Source of the DNA: Echinometra lucunter
Taxonomy: Eukaryota; Echinodermata; Echinoidea; Camarodonta; Echinometridae
Length of the DNA stretch: 64,000 nt
Reading direction: 5' to 3'
NCBI GenBank assembly: GCA_029962745.1
Contig: CM057158.1
Span: 10,427,780 to 10,491,779 of the forward strand
Below the pieces are notes generated by a model that did not search any database, was not told where the DNA came from, and saw nothing but the letters and a program-made list of their open reading frames with translations. Positions 11,276 to 24,225 of the stretch are shown here, in pieces. The position numbers were made by a program, and so were the translations under genes. Every line of letters starts with the position of its first letter. Positions within the stretch are counted from its first letter, which is position 1.

Positions 11276-11927
11276 TCTCTCTAAAGATCGCAAATACGTC
11301 ACATCACCAGCTCTCTTTTCCCTCTGAGCAAATCTACTATATCACTGAAAACATTCATGATGCCTTCCGATGGGAGCAATTTACAAACAGAAAAATCAAT
11401 GAATATGAAACCATGCTGCTGGTGTGGATTACTGATCAAATTATCTGAATGTTTTCAGTAATGTCTGATATTTACTCCATGCAAAAGAAACCTTGATTCA
11501 AACACAAAATGAAAAACATTTAATAATGCTTTAAGGCCTTCATAAAGTACTGATTCTGTTCAGATGTAAAATCATAATTCTGCAAAGCACATAGAAGACT
11601 ATTCCCACTTTCACATCTATTATGCTATCAATCACCATTAGAGTTGTTTTTCCGGAGTGCAAACATGCCTATAATGAGGGGTGCGTGTGCGTGGCAAATC
11701 TAGACAGACTGGAGCCCCTTCCTGCGCAGTGATGTCTCCTGACAATTTTAGAGACCTGCTAGGAAAAATTGACAATCACTTTATCTTTCGCCCGTCTAAA
11801 ACGTGACATTCTGAAAGAAGTGCAAAAAACTTGGAGCCAAGTCAAGGACCACTCCCTGGAGATAGCGGGCTCATGTTACCCGCATCTCTGTAAATGAATG
11901 CTCAGGAGATGCAAATGGTAGGAACAG

Positions 11928-12400
11928 GGATGCAAGAGAGGAGGAGGGAGAGAGAGAGAAAGCAGGCAAGAGAGTGGGAGACACTGGGGGATGGGGAAGA
12001 GTACAGAATGAGGCAAAGAGAGAGGGAGAGAGATTAACGGACAGTGAGACACACACACAAAACAAAAGAAAGTGAGATGGATTTTGTCAATGACAGAGTA
12101 AGCCTGCACAAATGAAACAATGTATAAAAGTAGAATAATGATATGGAGAAGATTAAAAGCAATAAATTCATTTACCACAAGCCGAGAGAATTGTTTACGG
12201 CAAAGGGATGACAGAACTGGATAAGGATACAGAGGAAAAAAGAACTGACATTACTTTGTGTGAGTGAGAGAGAGAGAGAGAGAGAGAGAGGGGGAGAGAA
12301 AGAGAGAGGGGGGAGAGAAAGAGAGAGGGGGAGAGAAAGAGAGAAAGAAAGAAAGAAATAAAAAAAAAGAAAGAGAGAGAGCATGCAAGGATGAGAAGGG
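11928..12400. repeat. Two polypurine (GA-rich) tracts
   Basis: GA-rich blocks at 11928-12050 and 12262-12390 are separated by ordinary AT-rich sequence. They are low complexity on both strands. Confidence 0.85.
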
Positions 12401-13396
12401 CAATGAGACAAATAGAGACTGGGACAAGAGACTAAATATTTTTTTTAAAAATGATGAGAGAAGAGAAGAAATTAAATGCAAGAAGAAATAAAGTCAAATG
12501 GATGAAGAGGGGTATGGCACAAGTTGGTTAGAGTGGAATTGCAAGAGCTGGCAAAAGAGGGCATTTATTAATGTTTCACATGACCCCATCAGGACAGCAT
12601 TGCCAAATTGAGGATTTCCTTTTGATGAAAAGATTCAGGGTAATCAATTGAAGTTGAGTCTGTAATACACTTGATCATAGGTTATATGACTGCACTTATT
12701 TACAACCTAGGAATGGTCACTCAAAGTCATTTGCAATTTGATGAGATGCCCTCTATTTGGGTACTTTGAAACAGCCTAGAAACTAGGTTATTTGATTAAG
12801 TATTATTTCATTTATCTAGAATTTTTATGGAATTTTCATGAGCTGTTATCTGCTTTCTGCCCAATTCAACGATCGCTTTCACTTATCTGTATCTTTCATG
12901 AATGGCACATGAAAAGTTGGGTTTGATACTAAAATTGCACGCTATTGCTTCATGAACACAACCCATGAAAAAAAAAACGTTGGCGATTGATTAATAATGT
13001 ATTTGTACCAGTGTAGCAGCTTTGTAAATTTTCTCTCACTATACAGACAAACATCCAGCTATTTTAAATGGGGAAACAAATTTAACTATTTGTACACTGA
13101 CACTCTCTTTGTAATGTTCAAGCAGCAATTAGCCTTCAAGAATAAATGTATGCCATCTCAATAAAAGGAGGAAACTGAGCTACAGATGCTATACCTGCTT
13201 AATGTGATATGTCTGTGCAAACTTACTGAAGATTGTGGGATTCTCATGAAATTCTGCACGTATTCTGAATCTTCTGTACCCTAAAGATGATCATGAAAAA
13301 GGAGAATGCCTGAATGTAAGATTGACACACAAAGTAGAGATAATCTATCCTGACATGCCTAGGCTGTGTGCTTCCATTAAACATGGAGAAATTGTA
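12401..13396. other. Intron sequence of the DHHC gene
   Basis: AT-rich sequence without recognised exons or repeats. Confidence 0.35.
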
Positions 13397-13397
13397 T

Positions 13398-13462
13398 CTC
13401 TCTCTCTCTCCCTCCTCCTCCTCCTCTCCATCTCTCTCTCAATACCCCTCTCTCTCCCTCTC
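13398..13462. repeat. CT-rich microsatellite
   Basis: TCTCTC and CTCCTC runs. Confidence 0.85.
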
Positions 13463-13527
13463 TGATGTAGCTTGTATGACATGTCATCTAATTTCATACA
13501 AACATGAAACATAAAACCCACTTCAAA

Positions 13528-13965
13528 ACTAGATGAATCCCCGATCGCACGCGGTCAAAATTTATGCTTCCGCAATTGCCAGATTGGAAATATATGGCAC
13601 ATTTATGTTGATTTTTTTTTTATTTTCATGAATAAAATGTCATCTTTGACCTTGTGACCCCTAAATCTAATGAGACAATTATAAGACTTAGATATGCATA
13701 CATCAGTCAAGTTTGGAGATGAACCGTCACAGAGTTGTTAAGTTATCGCAAGACAACAATTTCCATGTACATAATTACCTCTATGACCTTGACTTTTGGC
13801 CTTGAGACTCCAAAATCTAATCAGATCATTGTCTGATACATACACGAGCCAAGTTTGAAGTTGATCCGTCAAAGGGTTCTTAAGTTATCGCGAGAACAAA
13901 AACGGGACGGACGGATGGACGATCCAAAAACATAATGCCTCCGGCATAAAAATTGCTTATTCAGC
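13528..13965 (-). repeat. Inverted copy of the CCGTCC/150-bp monomer repeat
   Basis: It shows the same ordered blocks as 232-965 but inverted: TTATGCTTCCGCAATTGCCA at the left, GACCTTG, TAATCAGAT, then a GGACGGACGGATGGAC run and CCTCCGGCAT at the right edge. About two to three monomers are present. Confidence 0.75.
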
Positions 13966-14091
13966 TAGTTCTATTACCATTATTTTGAAATTGGGAAAGT
14001 TTTTACCCTCTCTCAAAGAAATTTTCAGAGTCTAGAGTATTCAAACCAGTCCGTGAAAAGGCAGCAATATGAGCCAGAATTGGGTTTACGC

Positions 14092-14366
14092 AGATTTCAT
14101 GGTGTAAGTGCGCTTGATATAGTGTGTACTTCCATAATGAATGCGCGTGTTTGGCAAAGGGCACTAAATTCACACTAGTTGCTATATTTTAGACCACAGA
14201 TTATCTAAATCAATTCAAATAAACCAAGAGTAAATTCAAATAATCTGTGGTCTAAACCCCCATAGCAACTAGCGTAATTTGAGCACCCTTTGCCACACAT
14301 GGGCATTCATTATTGGACCTTTCTAAGTGTACACGCTAAATCAAGTGCACTTATGATATGAAATCT
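14092..14366. mobile_element. Near full-length palindromic MITE
   Basis: The left arm (AGATTTCAT, GTAAGTGCGCTTGAT, TTTGGCAAAGGGCAC, ACTAGTTGCTAT, TAGACCACAGATTAT) is repeated in inverse order on the right, leaving a loop of only about 30 bp. Length is about 275 bp. It lies just 3' of the DHHC exon at 14539-14672. Confidence 0.75.
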
Positions 14367-14538
14367 ATATAAAACCGTGGTCTAAAAACCACCTTTGTGA
14401 ATTATGGCCACAATTTCTGAGTGTTATTCTACCTACCTTAGACTCAGTATAACTTTGTTTTGTTGGAAGCTGCAATGAATCATATATGGTATACATCAAA
14501 GAGAATCGCCTGATGCAACCATCACCAAAACTACTTAC

Positions 14539-14672
14539 TGTTTCATCAGTGCAGATAGAATGGACCTGAGTGCCGAACATGATGGCTGTGAAGAGTACAA
14601 ACAGCATGGCTTCTACCGTCAAACCTAACATGAAGATGACTGTAGCCGGTGGCGAGTAATAGCTGCATTCAC
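14539..14672 (-). CDS. zdhhc3/7-like: DHHC palmitoyltransferase (ZDHHC3/7-like), TM4/TDET exon
   Basis: On the - strand, acceptor CTACTCGCAG precedes GT GAA TGC and the exon ends GAA ACA before GTAAGT. The peptide reads [13 protein letters not shown], then a hydrophobic membrane segment, then [19 protein letters not shown]3/7 proteins have the equivalent SPPTTVI, a transmembrane helix, and [13 protein letters not shown] at this place, so the assignment is strong. It enters in phase 1 (two bases complete a codon) and leaves in phase 0. The preceding exon, which should carry the third membrane helix and end with one extra base, was not located. Confidence 0.9.
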
Positions 14673-15345
14673 CTGCGAGTAGTACAAGGACAAAGATGGG
14701 AGGAAAATAAGAAGATGAGATAGATGACAAAATTGGTATTGATTCACTGGGGACTGGAGCCTCAGAATACTTTGAATTTGAACCAAATGAATTTTCATCA
14801 GTACAGAGACATTACAGGAAGATGTAGATGATGACTCTTAACTAAGTTGCTGGGCTGGTATTCAATTTGATACTTTAATCAAAAGTTTTTAAAAATATTT
14901 TACACATTTTTTATTTATGTATTTACAATACTTACCAGTAGCTGACTTCTATATTCAAGTAACTCTCACCCAAGCACACTTCAGTCAATATTTTAGAGCC
15001 TTAATTGGGCAAGCATGTACATACACAACTGTGATATGCTGCTCACAAGTAAATTTTATAACCATGCATACATGATTTTGGATGGACTTTATGATATCAA
15101 AGTGTTTATCAGTAAGAATTTTGCCTATAAGTCTGCAGCTAAAGTAAACTGCTAAGTAAAATACTCATTCCATGCACTGAACTGAATACGGCCCTCCACC
15201 TTTCATAGGGGAACAGTACCTATGGAGGGACCCAACTTGTTAGAAAGTTTTTAGAACATTCTTGTAAAGCTTAAAGATAGTGCAACTACTAGCAGAACTT
15301 TCGACAGGTGAATATTTATATGTATTACAAACAAGAGTGACGGTA
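14673..15345. other. Intron sequence, nothing recognised
   Basis: AT-rich sequence. No exon or repeat is supported. Confidence 0.35.
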
Positions 15346-15346
15346 T

Positions 15347-15453
15347 ACTGAAGGTGGGGAAGAAGAAAAGGATGGAAAAGAAGAAAAAGAAGAAGATGAA
15401 GAGGAAGAGAGACATTTAAAGAGAGAGATAGATAGATAGATAGATAGATAAAC

Positions 15454-15504
<51 letters not shown>

Positions 15505-15525
15505 GAGAGAGAGAGAGAGAGAGAG
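15347..15525. repeat. Compound GA / GATA / GACA microsatellite
   Basis: AAGAAG, then (GATA)n near 15430-15450, (GA)n, (GACA)n near 15488-15503 and (GA)n again. Confidence 0.9.
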
Positions 15526-15989
15526 CCTGTGACCCAAAAGTGGCTCCATTCTTCCCCTCATGATAAACAACTTATTCAGTAATCTCAACTATAATGCATC
15601 ACCCCCAAAGAGCAAACTGCAAAGTACCGATTTGGGCTATCGTTTATCATTCCAGGTTAAGGATGTTCCACTTAAACAAGTGAAATTTAAATTCTTTGTA
15701 TTTACACTGGAATTCTAAAAACACAATTCCAAGCAAAACAGGTTTCTTGCCCTGCTTGCCATTTATGGAAAGGAAAACACATAAATATCTAATGTAAATG
15801 CACTATGAGGCAAAATCCCCAACTAATCTATCTCCTTTCTGTCCTATCACCACCATGGCAGTCAGAGATCCCACTTCGCGATCCCTCTCCAAACAACATT
15901 CATACTTCAGCATTGCCTTGACAAACACAGCCCACTTTTCAATGACACTTTGGCTTAAGTGTCTCTCCTTGTCTCATTCCACCATGCTC

Positions 15990-16540
15990 TCTTTCTGTTC
16001 TCCCTCCTGGCTCAAAGTGGTCTCTTTACTACCCTCCCTGCCTTCTCGTTTTGTCGTATATCTATCTAAATCGCTCCCTCCCCTTTTCTATCTTACCTTC
16101 TCACCAATCTTCCTTTTCCTGTATCTGAACAATCACATTTCATTTTCTCCTCCACGGATCTTTTCTTATTTTACACCTCCTAAATCCTCATTCTCATCCT
16201 CTCATTCTATGTGAGGTACCCCTTGCCTCCCTATCCCATTTCCCACTTTCCCCTCTGTACCTATCCTACACCTCCTTTCCTCCCTGCATTCCTCCTTCAA
16301 TGCATGCTCCCTCCTTTTCTCCACTTTTCTCTTTTCCTTTCTTTGTACATTGCTCCCTTCCCTCCTTCCTTCCTTTCTTTCTCCCTTTCTTCCAACCTTT
16401 TCTTCCGCTCTTTCTCTTTTATCTCCCGCTCTTCTCAGATCTCCTCTTTAATAAATTATTACCTCTTTGCTTTCTCTCTCGTCTATCACCGTATCTTCCC
16501 TTAATTCCATCCCTCAATCTCTATCTCTCTCTCTCTTAGA
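15990..16540. repeat. Long pyrimidine-rich stretch
   Basis: About 550 bp biased to C/T on the + strand, with TTCC, CTCC and TCTC motifs but few A/G. Several overlapping reading frames over it are serine/phenylalanine/proline-rich artefacts. Confidence 0.7.
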
Positions 16541-18223
16541 TACTGGCTTCAATTTGAAATCATTTCTTAAACCATAATCTTTTGGAAAAAATAATATATT
16601 TTGCATCAACCATTCCTTTCTAAGTTTCTATGAAGCCAACTGTACAATTTTGCCATCCCCTGATCAGTGGAAATAATTCATCACAAATCTTTTGCTTCAT
16701 CTACCTATATACATGTATCACTTCAAATTAGTTTTATGAGCATATTGCCTTCTAATTCCTGAGCACCACATACCTGGCTTATCCAGGCCACATATCTGTT
16801 CCTAATCCAGGTTTCAAAAAGCACAAATCTCCTTCACATTACAATAAATCTTTGGATCCTGTTTACAATCGTTAAAAAACTTCTGACAATAGATTCCCAT
16901 GCAAATGGGATGTTGGCATCAACTAGCATCAACATGAGAGCCATCTAAACCCATTTACCAGATACTGTGTGTCACCATGAAGACTGTATACCATCCATCA
17001 CCACTGATCACATTTCATCCCATCTTATTAACCGAAAAAGAAGAAAAAGAAGCAGAAAACAGGATGATGAGTAAAGATTCCATTCAACACGAGCATCTGT
17101 GATCTCCCTAGCTAACCATTCCCTTTCTGATGAGCATAATTACGTATCATATTATATCCATCATTAATTACACAATGTACGATCAGAAAATGTGTAACAG
17201 TACTGTATTGGGGAATAATAAGGTTGCAGTCTGAAGACAACACTTCTTTGATTTCCCCTTTCAAACATGCAATTCTGTTCATCTATTATGCAAGAAGCAG
17301 AGAAAAGGTAATGTGTGAAAACTTCTAAAAAATAAATGGGTCATTGGGTATTTCCATAAAGCCCATTTTTTATCTCACATCTAGTCTTTTGCACCATTCA
17401 CACAATCAGCAAATAATTTACTCTTTCTGGACTGACAGCACCTCACTGTTCAAATCTTCAATAATGCACTGAACCCAACATTCACTCTTGTCACTTTCAT
17501 ACTAAAAATCTGAGTCCAAGAAAATGTTTAACGATTGAGTAATAGAATATACTACCATTGGTGGCACTTTTATAGGAGCTAAAAATGAACAACCTCTGAC
17601 CTAGCTTAAATACCAACCACAAGCCTCCACACAGGAAAGCAACTTCAAACAAAGTAATAGTCCAGCATAATTATGTAAGTATTTGAAATAAAAGCGATGA
17701 TTTAAAAACAGAATTATATATCAAGTTTGGAGTTGCCATCTATGTAAGATATGAAGTCATTAGAAAATGTATGTAGGTGCCAAGTTCATTGAAATCATAC
17801 CTTTTCTTATTCAGAAACCTTGTAACCACTTGAGGTCTCCTCCTCCCCCCCCCCCCCCCATCATCCTCAATATACACAGCTTTTAAGATCTTATTGATAG
17901 AAGGATACATGGCAGACAGATCCAAGCAGAGACTTCCATATTTAGTAAGTCATATTGAGATTCCCCCCTTGCGGCGACATTACATTGTGATCTAAAGTGC
18001 AGGGCAAATTCCATTTAAATGAAAAAATATGCATTCAGTGGCCCAGAGTTAGCTCTCTAGAGCTCTTCAGATCTGTCCTTTTTTGATCTGCTCTGTTTCC
18101 TTTTCATATTTGATTTCAACCTCTTTGTCACAATCTCCATTTTTCTGTTAGTCTCTGTGAGCATGTTAATCGCTTCTTTCCCAGCCCTCATTTCTCTTCA
18201 TATTTTCTTACAGCATCACGTCA
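16541..18223. other. Intron sequence of the DHHC gene
   Basis: AT-rich sequence with a C run at about 17846-17859. No supported exon on either strand. Confidence 0.35.
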
Positions 18224-18522
18224 AGGGTTTGGTGCAACAAAGGGCTATCTGCATTTTATTTTGATAACTCTTGAAATGAAAATTTGTTGCACTGACACAC
18301 TGCAGTTTAAAGCAGATAGCCATATCTATTTTGGGTGATACCCAGCTGCAGCAAAGTTTGCTGTAGAAACCATTACTATCAATGGGTTTCTGGTCTCTAC
18401 TGGATCATTTTGATTATGAAATATCATTTTGACCAAAAATGTAGATAGCCCTTTATTGCATTTTGATTATGAAATATCATTTTGACCAAAAATGTAGATA
18501 GCCCTTTATTGCACTAAACCCT
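18224..18522. mobile_element. MITE with long terminal inverted repeats and an internal duplication
   Basis: The left end AGGGTTTGGTGCAACAAAGG and the right end, inverted, AGGGTTTAGTGCAATAAAGG continue into GCTATCT(G/A)CATTTT, arms of about 35 bp. Near the right end a block of about 52 bp (ATTTTGATTATGAAATATCA onward) is directly duplicated. Length is 299 bp. No clear target duplication. Confidence 0.7.
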
Positions 18523-18771
18523 CGATGTATTTCTGAAGGTTTATATGTATACAGCATACAGTATTAAATTACATAATGACCATTCCCTTTTTTTCTCCCT
18601 CTCTTCCCAATTTTCTTCTCCTCTATCTTTCCCTCTTGATTCATCAATTGATTATTCAATCAATATATCACTTTCCATCACTTTTCTTTATAGGTTAATC
18701 AAAATCAACAGGGGGTGTTAATGCATACATCATGCTACCATCCAAATTTTAATCACAAGAAAAATATTTAT

Positions 18772-18893
18772 ATTATATTGGATGGCTCTGAATGGGATAC
18801 CAGAGAATATTCCACGAATGGAACGAGTGGAATATTCCTGGTAACGAGTGGAATATTCCTGGTATTCCACGAAATAAAGCCATCCAATATAAT
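18772..18893. repeat. Hairpin with tandem 20-bp core
   Basis: A perfect 16-bp inverted pair, ATTATATTGGATGGCT at 18772-18787 and its inverse at 18878-18893, encloses a core with two tandem ACGAGTGGAATATTCCTGGT units, themselves partly palindromic. Confidence 0.75.
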
Positions 18894-19854
18894 TATTATT
18901 ATCTATACCCAACAAGAAAGGGATTTAAAATTCAATAAAAGTCATTTCAGCAACTAAAAAGGGCCCTCATACATTTATTTTGATCACACAAGTCTGACTT
19001 ACCTCTTTCTGACGTCATCAAAATATCTTTGTGTATTGTGTGTATCCGCGCATTGTAATCCTTATTGCGCATGTTTGTTTCATTGCACGCACGCGAAGAG
19101 ACCATGCAATATCGCATAATATTGCAAGGCAAATTTTGTACATGAGCCTATGGGGAATTCAGCGTTTTATACAATATGCTCTGATATTGCACAGACAAAT
19201 CATACAGACAAAAAATATGTTTTTAATGCGCCGCAAAAATGCCCTAAATAGATAATAACAGTATTTAACCATATCTATTTGAATAAACTCAGCAGTCACA
19301 CTCCCTGTGGAATAACACATAAAGTCCATCGAAGACCAGAGGGGCTTCCATTCTATGGAAAAGCATTTGAGTATAAGACCATTTTTGATCTCAATAGAGG
19401 ATAAGACTAAAGCCAAAATAACTTTTCCGCTTCTTAGAATTTTTTTCTTATAACTGTACGCTTATGATTTATTGCGATTTCATCTCTTCCGTAAAGATCT
19501 GCATGCGATAAAGAGAATGAAGATATTGCTTTTCTGAGATTGCCAGACAGATCTGCAAAGGTCAAGCTGTAAAGTTAGAGATAACTTGGGGAGCTTTTGG
19601 GTACTTTAGATGGTAATCAGACAGGGAAGAAATAGGGTACTTTGTGGGTCTTCACTGAGCAAATGGCAAGCCTCTTCTTCACAGAACGTAATAACCTGAC
19701 TGAGGTACTAAACCTAATATTGCTGTCAAAATCCAGGTTCACAAAAGCTAATAAACATTCTTGCATTTCCTTCCCTAGACAAAAGAATGCACAAAGCAAA
19801 ATATGATTTTCTCTCAAGGGACTTTCAGTATAGATAGCCATTTTTTATCATTCT

Positions 19855-20084
19855 TTCCCCTCCCTCCCTCCCTCCCCCCTCTCTCCCTTCTTTCCTCCCC
19901 TCTCCCTCTCTTCTTCCCTTCTCCCTCCCTCCCTGTCCCCTCCCTCACTCCCTCCATTCCTTCATTCCTCCCTCCATCCCTCCCTCATCCCTTTCCTTCC
20001 TTCCTTCCTTCCTGCCTGCCTTACTTCCTTCTCTCCCTCCTTCTCTCTATCTATCCCTTCCCTTCTGTTCATAATCTGTTCGCT

Positions 20085-20129
<45 letters not shown>

Positions 20130-20130
20130 T
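19855..20130. repeat. Polypyrimidine tract, CCTCC and TCTC motifs
   Basis: About 275 bp almost entirely C/T, ending in long (CT)n. Reading frames on both strands over it are low complexity. Confidence 0.9.
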
Positions 20131-22082
20131 GTTTTCATTATCAATCTGCTAAATCTAAATTGCAATGCTGGAGGGCATAAAGAAGAGGCTTACAAAAGTT
20201 GGCAATCCTCAGTTGATCGTTTCAATAAGATTCCTACACATACTTGGGTTATAAAAAACTTTTTTTCCAAGAATGATATTAATAGTCATTGCCTGTGGTG
20301 ATACCGAGTCTTTTTAGAAATAAAGAAAGCAAGATTCCCCCCCCCCCTTTCTTCCGCTAAATCATACGAAATAAGTTAGAAAACTTTCTCCCTCTTGCTT
20401 ATAGCTGCTTCCTGTACAGGCAAAAATAAAAATAAAATCTTTAACCTAGAGGCACAAACTTCTCTGTATTGATTTTATGTCACAAAATTCATCTGCTAAT
20501 GACTTCCCAAAAGGTATTGTATAGACTCTTGCAAAGTTTAAAGACAATGATTAACATTGTTATGATTTAAAAAATCTTGTTTTGTTACTTGAAAATGGGA
20601 TAAACATAAGGGTTATAGTGTAAAAATACCAGTCTGAAAGTTTCAAAGTATAATATCCACAGGAAGTATTCTTAAATATCAAAAATGTGAACCAATGTTT
20701 GAAAAATATTCGAGGGTCGGTTGCACAGAATAGACATAAGGAGTGCGCATGCGCGTATGACTCACCTTACCGTACTGTGTGCATTGGCGTATCACGCTGC
20801 GGGAGGCACATAATGGCATTTTCAAATTCAAGCAATGTGGTCCTCTTAGTGATTGTCTTGTGAGACGAAGGATAATAAAATCGCTGTTTGCGTCTAACTT
20901 ACACTTTTTCATTCCAAATTATGATTGGTTTCAGGGTTTTTGAGTACAAATACAAGTACTCATACACATGCTTCATCTTAGTTTGAGAATTTTTTAAATC
21001 AGCTACTCACAAAGTTAGCCAATGCCTTTAAAGAGATTTTCTACACAAAATCTGAATAATTACATATTTTTCATACCTGTAGCCATCATCAGTACCTTTC
21101 CCAATTTTTCAAGAATGTATTGGATTGATGATGTCCAAAAGAAGTTCTAGTTACTAAATTATATGAACATATCATTTTATACATTGTTAACAGCCTTTAA
21201 ATTTTCAAAATAATTTTTTAGCAAAATAAAAGCAGTTAACAAGGAGATGGCTGGCAAGGGGGAATAGTAAAAAAAGCCCCTCAGCATACTCACTATGTGT
21301 TACAGGCTGTACAACATACAAATCGTAAACATGCTTTTGTCTTTCATTTAGTCACAGAGGTTTTTGAGAAGGTTTATGGCATCATAATGTAGTAGAGGCT
21401 TTTGTCAGCATTCTGTTATCACATACTTCCTTAACTTTAACTCAAATAAAATTTCCACAGATGTTCTATTTCCAAGATACACACAACTATGCCACTATGC
21501 ATTGACAGACTTGCATCTTCACACTGATCATCCCGTTCAGTGTGGTGGCAGATATCCAATTTCCTCCATGGAGCACATGTCTGAACAATTTACCATAAGC
21601 AGCTTTTAGCATTTCAAAATGTAATGGAAGTTAACCTAATGGAGCTTACAGGTGAACAGGCTAAAAAACAAATTTCAATTTGTAGCACTTTGGAGTTTAA
21701 ACAATAGGTTATTACTCTAGGTTTAACTTAAAGGATCTACTACGTTGGCCTTCTGAGCAGCTGGAGGGAAATGAATCTGTAACAAAATGTGCCCGAAAAT
21801 CTCTGCTACCCATAACTGTTCCCCCCTCCCCCCCTCTTGTTGGAAGGGTTCATTTCAATTACAGGACAGGTAAATAGGAAGATCCTTTCAAGGATACCAG
21901 TTGGTTTTGCCAGCTAAGATGGGCAGGATACTAAAACATGATGGTGCTTCACAAATTCCGTGTGAAGCCTGAAAAACAAAATTGGAACATGAAATTGACA
22001 GGGCCTACATCTGGGTAAAAACATGAATTTCCAATAAGATATGACATAAATTGAATAGCACTGTCTCAAATAGCAGTCTATC
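20131..22082. other. Intron sequence of the DHHC gene
   Basis: AT-rich with short homopolymers. No exon is supported. The roughly 80-nt exon missing from the DHHC gene was sought here on the - strand and not seen. Confidence 0.35.
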
Positions 22083-22130
22083 AAATGATGGAAGGAAAAT
22101 ATGGAAGGAAAATATGGAAGGAAAATATGG
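22083..22130. repeat. 14-bp tandem repeat, three copies
   Basis: GGAAGGAAAATATG repeats in tandem. Confidence 0.85.
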
Positions 22131-22279
22131 AATAATGCAAAGAAATAGTTTGTTTGTCTGAGCTGGGAATCCTCATTACTGAGGAGGCACTGTCCTATCC
22201 AGGAACATAACCATGAAACATGCCTATACAGTAACATGTGGTCATAAACAGGTACAGTAATTCCAAAATCCTTCAAAAA

Positions 22280-23928
22280 AAAAAAAAAAAAAAAGAAGAG
22301 AAAAATAATCACCATAAATATAGGCTGGGACATGCAAGGAAATAGCTCTAAGGCTTTTGTGTTTTTGTCTTCATGTTACTGTAATTGACCAGACAAAATG
22401 CAAGTAGAAAAACAGTCTGAAGCAGCATTAAGATCGATGGTTCTCGTGCTTGGAGATAAAGCTTTGGGAGTTTGAATTTTATAATCAAATCAATCGGCTC
22501 CTATCCTACGGCTGCAGACTTCAGAGGAGGAGGAGTAAACATAATTCCTTAATGCTAGAGAAATATCCCAGATGATTGTACCCCTTGGCTATTTCCTGTG
22601 TTATCCTTGCTATTTGTGGCATTATGCAAAAGAAAACAACAGCTCTTCCTCATGAATAAAGGCTGCACTATTAATCTCTGTTATCACGAATTAAGCTTCA
22701 CATAATCAAAAAACTTATCTTGTCTATGGACATTACCTCCATGTATCGAAACCCGATTTTAACAGAAAAGGTGACAACTGACAAATACATATAAAAATAA
22801 TAACAATATTTTCAACGATGAGCTTGTAATGATGCTGTGAAGAGATGACCGATGATTAAATTACAAGAAAGATGTTGCTTAAAAAATAGGAAAAGGATTT
22901 GTTGAGCACTTTGTTTGAAGTCTGCAGCAACAAGGATAGTTTAGATAGACAAGGAGACGGACATGCATGAAAATGAGCCAAAAATGAACAAAATGATGGC
23001 TAGACTGTCACACAATTAGAGTTGAGCTCAGTGACCACGATGGGATGCTAAAGAATACCCATACAAAATTTGGTAGGAATTGGAATAGAGAAAGGGACCT
23101 AGAAATATATCACAAGTATCAGTACAAACGTAATCGATGTAGTTAAGCTAAACATGAGAGCAAACGTGTGGATATTTTTGCGGGCTGAAATGCACGAGCG
23201 GCAATATTTCGGCATGTTGTTAAATTCACTATTGGTGGGTAACTTGCGAAATTCATGAAACTAATGAGTTATCCGATGTGAATTCAAAGCCTGCGGGATT
23301 CAGGTTTGCAATTTTTATATTAAAAGCATGTCACAGTTCTAACTGAATGGAGTTTCTAAGTGCACATGGTTTGGGAATCAGTGTGAATCGTGAGGTGAAA
23401 TATCACAAGTATTTTCATTGCGATGTTTACAAGCGAGAATGGCCCTCCGGCCTCTGTCCGCTTAAGCCTTTCAGCTACAGATAGCATGGGACATCAAACA
23501 ACAATCCCTGCAACCAGCTGCAAATGCCTACAGGCCCATCAACAGAACAACAAAAAAGTAAAAAGATATTTGGATAACCTATCCTCTCATTTCAGCAAAC
23601 CCTCATTCAGCCATCCATCATACATCGTATTTAAAGTCTGAACATATATGAAAGCCATGTCTAAGAGAAAGGTCACATGTATCATTTTTCATTTTTAGTA
23701 GAAATCCTGATTCTTTCAAGTATCCTCTCACCCTCATGTCAATCCCCAAAGATATTTGAATTTTGTCATCCATTTTTGACATGCTCATTTTCATTCTTAC
23801 ACTCTACCATGCCAAGAAAAGTGTATGCAATTCGATTTTCATGTCTTACACTGCACAATAGCATTTTATATTTTGATTGCTCTGTTTTATGTAGGTTCTG
23901 ATTCATTGTTACATCTTGTTCATACACA
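22280..23928. other. Intron sequence of the DHHC gene
   Basis: It begins with an A run and continues with AT-rich sequence. No exon or structured repeat is recognised. Confidence 0.35.
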
Positions 23929-24225
23929 GTTCCTCCTCCTGCCTCCTTCCTTGCTCCTTCCTTCTCCTGCTTCTCCTCCTCCTCCTCCTCCTCCTCCTCT
24001 TTCCTCCTCCTCCTCCTCCTCCTCTCCTCCTCCTCCTCCTCCTCCTCCTCCTCCTCCTCCTCCTCCTCCTCCTCCTCCTCCTCCTCCTCCTCCTCCTCCT
24101 CCTCCTCCTCCTCCTCCTCCTCCTCTTTCCTCCTCCTCCTCCTCCTCCTCCTCCTTCTTCTGCTTCTTCTTCTTCTTCTTCTTCTTCTTCTTCTTCTTCT
24201 TCTTCTTCTCCTCCTCCTCCTTTCT
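23929..24225. repeat. Trinucleotide array, (CTC)n then (CTT)n
   Basis: About 300 bp of pure pyrimidine on the + strand. Long CTC runs are broken by occasional TTT, followed by CTT runs near 24155-24207. All poly-Leu, poly-Pro, poly-Arg, poly-Gly or poly-Glu frames over it are artefacts. Confidence 0.95.
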
